NCBI GenBank assembly: GCA_002346545.1 | Contig: DEAA01000015.1 | Coordinates: forward strand, 3,648 to 14,782 | Reading direction: 5' to 3' | From: Acidobacteria bacterium UBA2994 | Lineage (GTDB): Bacteria > Acidobacteriota > Vicinamibacteria > Vicinamibacterales > UBA8438 | Length of the DNA: 11,135 nucleotides | Shown: one piece after another, positions 1 through 7,833 of the stretch | Position numbering within the stretch: position 1 is the first letter of the stretch | Layout of the letters: every line of letters starts with the position of its first letter | The notes under the pieces: generated by a model | What the model saw: only the letters and a program-made list of their open reading frames with translations | What the model was told of the DNA's origin: nothing | Databases searched by the model: none | Translations under genes and position numbers: made by a program

Positions 1-864
1 GGCATCGTGCCGCCGCGGACTCCTCCGAGCGACGGCGAGTACGGCGGCGTGCGCGGCTGGCGCAGCTTCGTGGCCGTGCCCGTCGGCTTCGCCCAGGTGA
101 GCGTCGACATCGGCGGCGTGACGCATGACGTCGTCGCCGATCGCGGCGGCGTGATCGACACCGTGCTGCCCGCATCCCTCGCGCCGGGGTGGCAGACCTT
201 CACAATGTCGGTCGAGGGCGGCGAGCCCGTCGAGACGCGGGTCTTCGTCGTCGGTTCGGATGTGCGCTTCGGTGTCGTCTCCGACGTCGACGACACGGTC
301 ATGGTCACCGCTCTCCCGCGGCCCCTGCTGGCCGCATGGAACTCGTTCGTGGTCAATGAGCATGCTCGGCAGCCGGTCGCCGGCATGGCGGTTCTGCTGG
401 AGACCCTCGTGCGCGATCGACCGGGAATCCCCGTGGTGTACCTGTCGACAGGTGCGTGGAACATCGCACCGACGCTCATGCGATTCCTCCGGCGTCACCT
501 CTATCCGCCCGGAGCGACGCTGCTCACCGACTGGGGGCCCACGCACGACCGCTGGTTCCGCAGCGGCCAGCTGCACAAGTCGGAGAACCTCCGGCGGCTC
601 GCAGCCGAGTTCCCCGACATCACGTGGCTCCTGATCGGCGACGACGGCCAGCATGACGATGAGATCTACACGCGGTTCGCCAGCGAGCACCCCGGCAACG
701 TCGCCGCGGTGGCCATCCGGCGCCTGTCCCCCACCGAGGCCGTTCTCGCCGGTGGCCGCACGGCCGTCAACGACCACACGGCGGCATCTGTCCCGTGGGT
801 CTCGGCCTCACACGGCGCGGGCCTGCTCCGGCGCCTGCGCGAGGCGGGCGTCGTCGATTCGTGA
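1..864 (+). CDS. APP1-like (DUF2183) phosphatase domain protein, 5'-truncated by window edge
   Basis: The reading frame is open to the first base, and the GTG at 7 has no convincing ribosome-binding site, so the true start lies left of the window. Counting from that GTG, an N-terminal beta-rich part (residues 20-85) precedes a HAD-like core: the DxDDT motif SDVDDT at 92-97 (D93 and D95 expected nucleophile and acid/base), a YLSTGAWN motif near 145-152, and a LIGDDGQ-D-EIY acidic motif near 211-222. This is the catalytic domain of the phosphatidate phosphatase APP1 family (DUF2183), known from yeast App1p and widespread in actinobacteria. Bacterial substrates are mostly untested, so lipid phosphatase activity is inferred from the family. 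No membrane segment is visible in this part. It ends 32 bases before the next gene on the same strand and may be co-transcribed with it. Confidence 0.85.
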   Translation, partial: GIVPPRTPPSDGEYGGVRGWRSFVAVPVGFAQVSVDIGGVTHDVVADRGGVIDTVLPASLAPGWQTFTMSVEGGEPVETRVFVVGSDVRFGVVSDVDDTVMVTALPRPLLAAWNSFVVNEHARQPVAGMAVLLETLVRDRPGIPVVYLSTGAWNIAPTLMRFLRRHLYPPGATLLTDWGPTHDRWFRSGQLHKSENLRRLAAEFPDITWLLIGDDGQHDDEIYTRFASEHPGNVAAVAIRRLSPTEAVLAGGRTAVNDHTAASVPWVSASHGAGLLRRLREAGVVDS

Positions 865-896
865 GCCGTGTCGTCGTCCGCGCGTAGGCTGGCAGC

Positions 897-1610
897 ATGT
901 GCGGAAGGTTCGTCGTCGCGAATGTCGGATCCGAGCTCGTCGGCGTTCTGCGCGTCGACGTGGAAGGCGACGATCTTCCCGCACCGTCATTCAACATCGC
1001 CCCCACAGACCCTGCGGCGATCGTGCTCGATTCCACCAAGACCGAGCCGCCGACGCGGCGGCTTGCACGAGCGCGCTGGGGTCTCGTTCCCGGGTGGGCG
1101 AAAGACCCGACCATCGGAGCACGGGCCTTCAACGCCCGCTCCGAGGAGCTTGAGGACAAGCCGCTGTTCCGAACCGCCCTCCACAAGCGCCGTGCCGTCA
1201 TTCCCGCATCGGGGTACTACGAGTGGCAGAAGTCCGACCAGGGAAAGGTGCCGCACTACATCCACCCGGCGGACGACGGCCCGCTGCTGTTCGCCGGCCT
1301 CTACGAATGGTGGAAGGATCCGTCCAAGAGCGACGACGACCCGGCACGGTGGATGCTGAGCTTCGCGATCCTCACACGTGACGCGGTCGGCTCGCTCCGT
1401 TCCATCCATGACCGTACGCCGCTGTTCGTCGACCCGGACCACGCGGACGCGTGGCTCGATCCGACGACCGAGAACGTGCGTGACGTCCTCGACGCCGCGA
1501 TCGACGCGGCACCTGCGGTCGCCGAGACGCTCGACGCCCGGGTCGTCTCCCCCGCTGTCGGAAACGTGCGCAACAACCGCCCCGATCTGATCGACCCGGT
1601 CCAGACGTGA
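897..1610 (+). CDS. SRAP domain protein (YedK/HMCES family), abasic-site DNA-protein crosslinker
   Basis: The protein (237 aa) begins MCGRF, the diagnostic SRAP start: Met is removed and Cys2 forms a thiazolidine crosslink with an abasic site in single-stranded DNA, shielding it from breakage. The other active-site residues are visible: Asn79 in FNARSE, Glu109 in SGYYEW and His171 in IHDRTP. FNIAPT (32-37) and RWGLVPGWAKD (60-70) are also typical. The length fits the family (about 220-240 aa). The MCGRF requirement fixes the start even though the ribosome-binding site is weak. The stop overlaps the next gene's GTG (GTGA at 1607-1610), so the two are probably translationally coupled. Both look like DNA-damage genes. 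E. coli yedK and human HMCES are the characterised relatives. Confidence 0.95.
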   Translation: MCGRFVVANVGSELVGVLRVDVEGDDLPAPSFNIAPTDPAAIVLDSTKTEPPTRRLARARWGLVPGWAKDPTIGARAFNARSEELEDKPLFRTALHKRRAVIPASGYYEWQKSDQGKVPHYIHPADDGPLLFAGLYEWWKDPSKSDDDPARWMLSFAILTRDAVGSLRSIHDRTPLFVDPDHADAWLDPTTENVRDVLDAAIDAAPAVAETLDARVVSPAVGNVRNNRPDLIDPVQT

Positions 1611-2467
1611 CGGTCACGACGAGCCTTCCTGCGTCGGCGTGGCACGATCTCGCGTCGCGTCACGCCCACCGCGCCGACGCCCTCACGGCCGCGCGGCGCG
1701 AGCGCTCCTCTCGCCGGGAGGCGCACCCGGTGGACGATTTCCTCTACACGTACTACTCCTACAAGCCGGCAGTGCTGCGCCGGTGGCATCCCGGTGCGGG
1801 CGTTGTCCTCGAAGACGCCGCCGAGACCTCACGCGGCCGGTGGCGAGGTTACGTCGCGAGCGACCCTCCCGGATCGCTCGTCGTCGATGCCGATGAGTGC
1901 CGACGCACGCGCGGCGACCTCCTCGCCGGCATCGTGCGCATCCTCCGATCCACGGCCGGGCGCGCCCCCACTTTCGGATGCTTCGGCATGCACGAGTGGG
2001 CGATGGTCTATCGATCATCTTCACCGCGTCACGACCTGCCGCTTCGACTCGGCCCCCGGGGCACCGATGACGTGGTGGAGGCGCACGAGCTGCGCTGCAC
2101 GCACTTCGACGCCTACCGCTTCTTCACCCCTGATGCCGCACCGCGCAACCGCGAACCGCTGTCCCGTCGCACGCAGGCAGATCGTGAGCAGCCGGGATGC
2201 CTGCACGCGGGTATGGATCTGTACAAGTGGGCCGTCAAGGCCGGGCCGCTCGTGCCGGGCGATCTCTTGCTCGACACCTTCGAGCACGCGCGCGCGGTCC
2301 GAACCCTCGACATGCGGGCCTCACCCTACGACCTGCGTGACTGGGGCTTCGATCCGGTGGCGGTGGAGACCGCCGCGGGCAAGGCGGAGTACGTACGGCA
2401 ACAGCGAGAATTCGCGGCGACGGGGGCCAGGCTGCGGGAACGTCTCCTCGCCGCCATCATCGGCTGA
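1607..2467 (+). CDS. Probable 3-methyladenine DNA glycosylase-type protein (actinobacterial family)
   Basis: This 286-aa protein resembles actinobacterial proteins usually labelled 3-methyladenine DNA glycosylase: an N-terminal HPVDDFLYTYYSYKP block (41-55), then RRWHPGAGVVLEDA, a central CFGMHEWAMVYR segment, and a GCLHAGMDLYKWA block in the second half. I recall this label from similar sequences and see no classical AlkA or Tag helix-hairpin-helix motif, so the enzymatic function is not demonstrated here. Its position supports a repair role: its GTG start lies within the last codons of the SRAP gene (GTGA overlap). Base-excision glycosylases create the abasic sites that SRAP proteins cap, so the pairing is sensible. 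It ends 9 bases before the convergent glycoside hydrolase gene. Alternative: a conserved protein of unknown function. Confidence 0.7.
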   Translation: MTVTTSLPASAWHDLASRHAHRADALTAARRERSSRREAHPVDDFLYTYYSYKPAVLRRWHPGAGVVLEDAAETSRGRWRGYVASDPPGSLVVDADECRRTRGDLLAGIVRILRSTAGRAPTFGCFGMHEWAMVYRSSSPRHDLPLRLGPRGTDDVVEAHELRCTHFDAYRFFTPDAAPRNREPLSRRTQADREQPGCLHAGMDLYKWAVKAGPLVPGDLLLDTFEHARAVRTLDMRASPYDLRDWGFDPVAVETAAGKAEYVRQQREFAATGARLRERLLAAIIG

Positions 2468-2476
2468 CAGCGGGCG

Positions 2477-3694
2477 TCACTGCGCGCAGTCCGCGCAGGG
2501 AAGCAGGGTGGTGTGCGCCGACACCCATCGCAGCGCCGTGACCCGCTCGGATGCCTCGGTCAGTCGCTCCAGCGACACCTCGCCGCGCTCCACGGCGGTC
2601 ACGATCCCCTCCACCAGGCGCTCGGCGCTGCCGGCGTCGCTGTAGAGCACCGTCAGGAGCAGATCATTGCCTGCTGCCAGCGCGGCGACGCCGTTGGCTA
2701 CCGGATCGGCGTATTCGGGCAGGCCGGTCGCCTGAAGCATCCCGAGATCGTCGGTGACCGCGACGCCGTCGAACCCGAGTTCCTCGCGGGCGATGCGATG
2801 CCACTCGGACGACAGCGATGCGGGCGCGTCATCGACGGTCGTGTACGACAGATGTCCGAACATCAGCAGGGGTGCGCCCGCGTCGATCCCCGCGACGAAT
2901 GGGGGCGCTTGCGTCTCGGACCATTCCTGCATCGACATGTCCGTGCTCGGGATGCCGATGTGCGAGTCGCCCGGCGCTGCGCCGTGGCCGGGGAAGTGCT
3001 TGAGGGTGGATGCCACCCGTCCGCCCTCGCCCTGAACAGCGCCCACGACCCTGTCCGCCGAGGCAGCCGGGTCGGTGCCGAGAGCACGCCGGTAGATGAA
3101 CATCCCGGGGTCGGATGTCACGTCTGCAACGATGCCGAAGTTCACGCTCGCCCCGGCACGCGCCACGAGAGACGCGCGTGCCGCGAACGCGTCCGCCGCG
3201 GCACCGGGGTCGGCGTCCTTCAAGGTCGGCGCCGCGGCGAAGTCGTCCCAGCGCAGCCGAGAGACGTCGCCGCCCTCCTGGTCGATGGCCAAGAGCGGCG
3301 GGAGCGTCGGATCGACGATGAGGGATCCCGTCACCGCACGGAGCGCCGACTCGTCCGCCGGGATGTTCGCGCCCATCAGGATGAACCCCGCGATCCCCTC
3401 CTCGGCCATGTATGTCCGGAGCAGCGATGTGTCTGTCGTCGGAAGGTGCCCCATCACGACGCTCGCCGCACGCTCACGCACCGTCATCGCTGCGACGAGC
3501 CGGGCGGCTTCCAATCTCACCTCGCCGGCACCGGCGGGCGCGACGACGACGGGCTCTTCGGCGGCGGACGCGTCGGTCGAGGGCATCGATGCGGCAGCAG
3601 CCGCGATATCGGGGTCGGACTCCTCCGACGCGAGTGCGCCGCTGATCGCGCTGCTCAGCACGCCGACCACCAGGACGCGCGCGAGGAGCTTCAT
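2477..3694 (-). CDS. Secreted glycoside hydrolase family 3, beta-N-acetylhexosaminidase (NagZ)-like
   Basis: 405 aa. Residues 1-22 form a Sec-type signal peptide (basic MKLLAR, hydrophobic core, SGALA then SEE). There is no lipobox Cys, so the mature protein is probably released or wall-associated. A Ser/Ala/Pro-rich linker (about 25-58) leads into a GH3 N-terminal TIM-barrel: AIDQEGGDVSRLR (136-148), KHFPGHG (232-238), DSH (244-246, the Asp-His acid/base pair typical of NagZ-type enzymes) and VTDDLGM (313-319, carrying the catalytic Asp). There is no GH3 C-terminal domain, as in single-domain NagZ enzymes that remove N-acetylglucosamine from muropeptides or other chitin-like saccharides. The tail carries CADC at 400-403. 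ATG at 3694-3692 is preceded by GGAG. Role in cell-wall turnover is inferred from the family. Confidence 0.9.
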   Translation of the reverse strand: MKLLARVLVVGVLSSAISGALASEESDPDIAAAAASMPSTDASAAEEPVVVAPAGAGEVRLEAARLVAAMTVRERAASVVMGHLPTTDTSLLRTYMAEEGIAGFILMGANIPADESALRAVTGSLIVDPTLPPLLAIDQEGGDVSRLRWDDFAAAPTLKDADPGAAADAFAARASLVARAGASVNFGIVADVTSDPGMFIYRRALGTDPAASADRVVGAVQGEGGRVASTLKHFPGHGAAPGDSHIGIPSTDMSMQEWSETQAPPFVAGIDAGAPLLMFGHLSYTTVDDAPASLSSEWHRIAREELGFDGVAVTDDLGMLQATGLPEYADPVANGVAALAAGNDLLLTVLYSDAGSAERLVEGIVTAVERGEVSLERLTEASERVTALRWVSAHTTLLPCADCAQ

Positions 3695-3754
3695 GTCTCC
3701 ACGCTACGACACAGCATGATGGGGAGGACTCTTCAGGCTGCCCGCATCCAACAC

Positions 3755-3780
3755 AAAACCCCCGGTTGACCGGGGGTTTT
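3755..3780. terminator. Perfect intrinsic terminator hairpin, probably the terminator of a former minus-strand tRNA
   Basis: An 11-base arm (3755-3765, AAAACCCCCGG), a TTGA loop (3766-3769) and a perfectly complementary arm (3770-3780) form a GC-rich stem flanked by A and T runs, so it can terminate in either direction. It sits upstream of the glycoside hydrolase gene, where no full gene needs it. It directly abuts a tRNA 3'-end fragment, which suggests that it ended transcription of a minus-strand tRNA. Confidence 0.9.
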
Positions 3781-3797
3781 TGGTGGACCTAACGGGA
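3781..3797 (-). other. tRNA 3'-end fragment, candidate integration attachment site (att core)
   Basis: On the minus strand these 17 bases read TCCCGTTAGGTCCACCA. This parses as the last T-loop base, a T-stem 3' arm (CCCGT), a 7-base acceptor arm (TAGGTCC), discriminator A and an encoded CCA. Immediately beyond 3797 the sequence no longer matches a T-loop or T-stem, so no tRNA is present. A tRNA 3' tail beside its own terminator, with the tRNA body missing, is the expected scar of site-specific integration into the 3' end of a tRNA gene. The isotype cannot be told; the 5' acceptor arm of the intact gene should read GGACCTA. No second copy was found in the window. Confidence 0.65.
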
Positions 3798-3830
3798 GCA
3801 CTATCGAAACTTGCCCCGCCCCTGGTTCAC

Positions 3831-4217
3831 ATGGCCGTGGTCCACCGCACGATCCGTGTTCGGCCTGGTCCTCGCAGGTCTCGGGCGGTGCCTCGAACTC
3901 GCCAGCAGGCGACGGTCAGCGATGATGCCCTCGTCTTGGCTGAGGCGCGATACGGGAAAAACGAGACGCTGCGACAGATCGCGAAAGACATTGGCGTGAG
4001 CCGTCAGCGGCTGGCCTCGCTGCTACGTGAGCGCGGGGTCCGGTTACGCAGTATCACGCCGTCGGCTGCGGAGGTGAACGAGATGGCGCGCCGGTATGCA
4101 GAAGGCGAGTCTCTGGAGCGTGTCGGCACACGGCTGGGGTACTCCGCTGGCACCGTCCGAAACCATCTTCTCGCCGAGGGCGTCGTCATGCGCGACTCGC
4201 ACGGCCGACCGCGGTGA
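3831..4217 (+). CDS. Double helix-turn-helix protein resembling the C-terminal part of serine recombinases
   Basis: From the ATG at 3831 the protein has 128 aa: a basic, Arg-rich N-terminus (6-25), then two HTH units in tandem, LRQIAKDIGVSRQRLASLL near 47-65 and LERVGTRLGYSAGTVRNHL near 95-113, ending MRDSHGRPR. This layout and ending resemble the DNA-binding tails of actinobacterial resolvase/serine-recombinase proteins. No catalytic serine domain lies upstream, so it is either a free-standing regulator or directionality-type factor, or a remnant of a recombinase. The frame stays open upstream to a TTG at 3780, but that would start inside the terminator and tRNA fragment, so I prefer 3831, although it lacks a clear ribosome-binding site. 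It converges with the NACHT gene, 31 bases away. Confidence 0.55.
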   Translation: MAVVHRTIRVRPGPRRSRAVPRTRQQATVSDDALVLAEARYGKNETLRQIAKDIGVSRQRLASLLRERGVRLRSITPSAAEVNEMARRYAEGESLERVGTRLGYSAGTVRNHLLAEGVVMRDSHGRPR

Positions 4218-4248
4218 GGCCATCGGGTCCGAGCACCCAGGCCTACGG

Positions 4249-7200
4249 CTATCGATATGCGGGCTTCGCGTCGACTTTGAGCCACTTCCCTGCTCGGGCG
4301 ACGCTGAGCAGAGAGGGCGCCGACGCTGAGCTGTCGCGTGATGCGGTTGCTCCATCGTCTCGCCCTGTTGCCGGCGGCGCTGAGGTGCGAAGTTGGTTCA
4401 GAGCGGCTAGTTCCGGGACGTCGGTGACGGCTGTGATGGCTCGCTTGTTCAGCCATCCGTAACGGGCGATCTGTTCGGCGGCCCGCAGGACTGTGCTTCG
4501 ACGTGGTGATGGGAGTTGACCGAACACGGACTCCAGCGTCGGCAACAGCTCAGTGATGACTGAGCTGGAGGCGGTGCACCACAGGGCGAGTGACCACTCC
4601 GCCTCGGCCAGGTCATCGTCGAGGACATCGAGCTGTTCGCGCCACCACTGAGCGTTGCCGCTGTTGGCCCGAGCTTGAGCGAGAAGTTCGGAGGGATGGC
4701 TGGCGCTTCCGAAGGCCGCTGAGCCGGGCTTCTTCGTGTAGGCGGGCGGGAAGGGAGATGCAGCGCCGATGATCGCGATCTCGGACGCAAGCCAGCACCG
4801 TCCAGTGTGTTCGTGTAGTGCGGCAGCGGTGTCCGCCCAGGGGAACGTGCTGCCTTTCTGCCCGGCCTTGAATGCTCGTTGCTTGGCGATCTGGGTGTAC
4901 GGCGAACCTGCTCGTCTGAGCTGGTTGATCGCCTCGCTTCGGCGACGTTTCGACTTCTCATCACTGCCGACGAATCCGGTCTTGGAACTGGTGAGGAAGT
5001 CGCTCGGCGACAAGGCCGCTGCGACTTGTGCGGGCATGGACCGGGTTGATGTCACGCAAGGGCATTCACCGTCCAAGACTGCGTCAAGAAGCGCTGCTTC
5101 GAGTGAGCTTCCTGGCGTAGGGATGAGGCCCGTGCTGAGGAAGAGCTCGGCGGCGCCTTCGGACAGGTCGATGTCCTCGAACGATGCGGTGACACCCGCG
5201 CCGGCCTCGCACTCGGCACCGAGTCTGAGCCATGCGTTTTGCTGCGGTGTGCCGATGGCTGCGGCGAGCTGCCCGTACCACCATGCGCTGAATTGGCTGC
5301 GTTGGTTCAGCAACTCGCGCAGAGCGCGAACTCGCCGCTTGTTGTCGCTGTCCGCCGGGTCCTTGCTGATCAGAGTGGTGAGGCGGACCCAGGTGGGATC
5401 GGCTCCGTCCTGGTCAGGGAGGTCGGGCAACTCGGGCAGAGCGATGATGTCGCGGCGGTCGAGCGCGGATAGCAGAATTGTGATTCCGGCGTCCGAGCAG
5501 AGTGCGGTGAGGATCTTGCGTGCCTCGCGGGGGCGGCGCAGGAAGACACCGTCGGTGAGCAGTGCCCACGCGGCGAGGTAGGAGGCGGGCGAGGTGCTGT
5601 GGGCCAGCTCCTCTTCGATCCCGGCGGTCAGGGGGTAGATGCCATTGCCCTTTGCGTTGCCTCCGTAGAACCTAGCGGTGTTGAGCCAGTACGGCCGGCG
5701 CAAGAGTTCGCGCAGCACGGCCGTGCTGTCGAAGGCCGAGTTGTCCTCGCCCGCGTTGTGATAGAGGAACCGTGCGGCGAAGTACTCTCGTAGGGACAGG
5801 ACTTCGAACTCGTAGGTGCCGTCGACTTTGCTGGTCAGCGCCCACAGACGGTCGCTGGCGCCCTCGAAGAGCTGGTCGACGATCGATTCACGGTTGCCGT
5901 AGGTGCGCTGGAAGTGCCGCATGGCTTCCTTGAGTTCGTCCACGCTCATGCGGCCGTTGATCTGCGATTCCTCGGTGTGGGCGTGGAGGTACCAGCCGAG
6001 GAACGGGATGATCTCGAGCAGCTCTTCCTTGTGGTCCTTCACGGCCCTGGGGTGCTTGTTCGCCTCGCGAGCCAGGAGAAGCTCGACGTACTTGTCGTAG
6101 AGATCAGTGCGTTGCGTGGGGGTGGCTGCTCCTTGCTGGTGAAGTAGGTCGAGCAGGATCGTCAGCTGCATCGGATTGCCGGCGAGTTCGTTGATGTAGG
6201 GCTCGCGGCTCTTCTCCTTGAAGCTCTTCCGCAGGGCGCGACCGTCCTTGCCTCTGATCCCGCGGACCGTGCACCACTTGCGCAGGTAGGCGTCACGCTG
6301 CTCGACGGTGAGCTGGTTGAGGGTCACGACCTCAAACAGGTCGGGTGAGGGCTCGGGCAACTCGCCGGCGCTGGGGCGCGTGGTGACGACCACTCTCGGT
6401 GGGTCGGTGTACGCCTTCCCGCGACCGACGAACTTGTCGATCTCTTTGACGATCCTGCCTCGGATGGTGGCGCTGCCGACTTCGTCGAGTCCGTCGAGCA
6501 CGACGAGGCTGGGGACGCGCTCGAAGATGTCCTGGACCGTCTTCGCGCCAGCGGGGATACCGCCGCTCTCGTGCGTCAGCAGGTCGGCGAGGAAGCACTC
6601 GATCGTTGCCTGTTCACCCTTGCGCGCTTTGGCCTTGCGTTGCTTGCGGTCCTCGGAGTGGTCCCACACGTCGTTGCCGCCGAGCCAGAGCGCGTAGTCG
6701 CTCAGGTCGAGTCTGACGGGGAACCGCGGCCGCTCCAGCTCGGTTAGTGAGTCAGGTCTGTCGCTTTCGGGGATGAATGACCCGCGGTGGGTCTGGCAGA
6801 GGTATTGGCTGAGTGTCGACTTGCCCTGTCCTGGCGCGCCACGGACGAGGGTGAAGGGCGCCGATGCGCGCAGTAGGTAGGCGGCGGCACCGCCCAAAGT
6901 GGTCGGTGATTGTGCTTGCAGATGCTTGCTGGCCACGGTGTGTACGCGGTCGGCGGTGACGTCGACGAACAGGTCCACGACCTTCTCTCGGTCCACATCG
7001 GACTGGCTGAACTTGACCCGTTTGTCGTCCTCCCATTGGGCGGCGGCGACCTTGCGGATGAGGTCACGATGCGCCTTGTCCTTGCCCTCACCGACATGCT
7101 CGGCGACGAGGTATCGGACAAGGTCCCACCCCGCGAGCATCTCGGCGTAGGCCCACTTGGTCTCGGTCGGGGCGTTGTCGACCCACGGGTTGAGCGCCTC

Positions 7201-7617
7201 GCGCCAGATGCAGGTCATCTGTTCGTAACCGAAGTCCTTCGCGTACCCCTGGAGCTTCTTGTCCAGTCGGTCGAACGTGCCCGAGTCCTCCTTGGCCGTG
7301 CTCCCCACGTTGGTGACCAACGTGTAGTGGCGGACCCCCTGTGCAGCCAGGCGGCGCAGACTGGCTTCCTCGTTCTTTACCACCTGGTCGAGCCAGGAGA
7401 CCGGGTCCTTCTCCTTGCCACTGAGCGACCACTTGACCTGATAGACGAGCACCTTCGAGACGTCGACCTTGCGCAAGCCGTCTCGGCCGCCGTCGGCCTG
7501 ACGCAGGGCCATCGGGATGTAGTCGGGAAACTGGTTCGCAAGCAGAGCGCTGACGAGCTGCTGGAAGTCCTGGTCCCCGAGACGCTCGTAGAGGTAGCGA
7601 TGTCGACTCTCGGGCAC
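4249..7617 (-). CDS. Mrr-type nuclease-NACHT ATPase (Avs/bNACHT-like antiphage STAND protein)
   Basis: 1122 aa from the GTG at 7617-7615, chosen because AGGAGG (7629-7624) precedes it by six bases; a TTG seven codons upstream has no such site. Numbering from the GTG, residues 10-110 look like an Mrr/PD-(D/E)xK nuclease: GGRDG with D46, then YQVKWS with Q60 and K62 (the D...QxK variant). A NACHT module follows: Walker A GAPGQGKST (260-268), Walker B LVVLDGLDE (371-379), sensor VVVTTRPS (409-416), then the helical NPMQLTILLDLL segment near 481-492. The remaining 600 or so residues are mostly helical-looking without recognisable repeats and are the likely ligand sensor. Known Avs and bNACHT proteins oligomerise on phage proteins and unleash an N-terminal effector; DNA cleavage is inferred here. 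It lies downstream of the TIR-caspase operon, same strand, after 216 bases. Confidence 0.9.
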   Translation of the reverse strand: MPESRHRYLYERLGDQDFQQLVSALLANQFPDYIPMALRQADGGRDGLRKVDVSKVLVYQVKWSLSGKEKDPVSWLDQVVKNEEASLRRLAAQGVRHYTLVTNVGSTAKEDSGTFDRLDKKLQGYAKDFGYEQMTCIWREALNPWVDNAPTETKWAYAEMLAGWDLVRYLVAEHVGEGKDKAHRDLIRKVAAAQWEDDKRVKFSQSDVDREKVVDLFVDVTADRVHTVASKHLQAQSPTTLGGAAAYLLRASAPFTLVRGAPGQGKSTLSQYLCQTHRGSFIPESDRPDSLTELERPRFPVRLDLSDYALWLGGNDVWDHSEDRKQRKAKARKGEQATIECFLADLLTHESGGIPAGAKTVQDIFERVPSLVVLDGLDEVGSATIRGRIVKEIDKFVGRGKAYTDPPRVVVTTRPSAGELPEPSPDLFEVVTLNQLTVEQRDAYLRKWCTVRGIRGKDGRALRKSFKEKSREPYINELAGNPMQLTILLDLLHQQGAATPTQRTDLYDKYVELLLAREANKHPRAVKDHKEELLEIIPFLGWYLHAHTEESQINGRMSVDELKEAMRHFQRTYGNRESIVDQLFEGASDRLWALTSKVDGTYEFEVLSLREYFAARFLYHNAGEDNSAFDSTAVLRELLRRPYWLNTARFYGGNAKGNGIYPLTAGIEEELAHSTSPASYLAAWALLTDGVFLRRPREARKILTALCSDAGITILLSALDRRDIIALPELPDLPDQDGADPTWVRLTTLISKDPADSDNKRRVRALRELLNQRSQFSAWWYGQLAAAIGTPQQNAWLRLGAECEAGAGVTASFEDIDLSEGAAELFLSTGLIPTPGSSLEAALLDAVLDGECPCVTSTRSMPAQVAAALSPSDFLTSSKTGFVGSDEKSKRRRSEAINQLRRAGSPYTQIAKQRAFKAGQKGSTFPWADTAAALHEHTGRCWLASEIAIIGAASPFPPAYTKKPGSAAFGSASHPSELLAQARANSGNAQWWREQLDVLDDDLAEAEWSLALWCTASSSVITELLPTLESVFGQLPSPRRSTVLRAAEQIARYGWLNKRAITAVTDVPELAALNQLRTSAPPATGRDDGATASRDSSASAPSLLSVARAGKWLKVDAKPAYR

Positions 7618-7811
7618 GGGCTGCCTCCTAGACTCCAACCCGATCGTCTCGCTGGTGCGGTCGGGAAACCTCTGTTGTGTTCTTCAATTGAACCCGACGA
7701 CTCCGACAGGCTTGAGGAACTACACGCCGCATGCCGAGGTCCATGACTTTGCCCGAATCGACCCCCGTCGCAGAAGTAGGGACGGCTGCCCCGGCGGAGC
7801 GCCTGGAGCCC

Positions 7812-7833
7812 GTGTCCGACGAGTTGCGGACAC
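7812..7833 (-). terminator. Hairpin immediately after the RyR-like gene; possible terminator or attenuator
   Basis: GTGTCCG (7812-7818) and CGGACAC (7827-7833) are perfect inverted repeats around an 8-base loop. On the minus strand the hairpin begins directly after the stop codon of the 104-aa gene (7834-7836). No T-run follows, so it is at best a weak or actinobacterial-type terminator. It would partly separate the NACHT gene from the TIR-caspase operon. Confidence 0.4.

Noticed and set aside
2513..3769. 418-codon plus-strand open frame
   Set aside because: It lies entirely antisense to the well-supported glycoside hydrolase gene, is rich in Arg/His with no domain, and is a high-GC shadow.
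3780..3830. TTG or GTG start at 3780/3783 for the HTH protein
   Set aside because: It would begin inside the terminator and the tRNA fragment; the encoded residues look unrelated to the protein.
3781..3860. Intact tRNA gene beside the terminator
   Set aside because: Only the 3' arm matches. No T-loop, anticodon stem or 5' acceptor arm follows.
4769..5581. 270-codon plus-strand open frame
   Set aside because: It is antisense to the C-terminal part of the NACHT gene, with Ser/Arg-rich composition typical of shadow frames.
7618..7638. TTG start at 7638 for the NACHT gene
   Set aside because: The AGGAGG site lies within the codons after TTG and is correctly spaced only for the GTG at 7617.
7683..7692. 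Palindrome TTCAATTGAA upstream of the NACHT gene
   Set aside because: Ten bases in a locally AT-richer patch with no second copy or promoter match; too little to call an operator.
6910..7746. 278-codon plus-strand open frame
   Set aside because: It is antisense to the nuclease and Walker A parts of the NACHT gene, which has clear motifs; there is no ribosome-binding site or recognisable domain.
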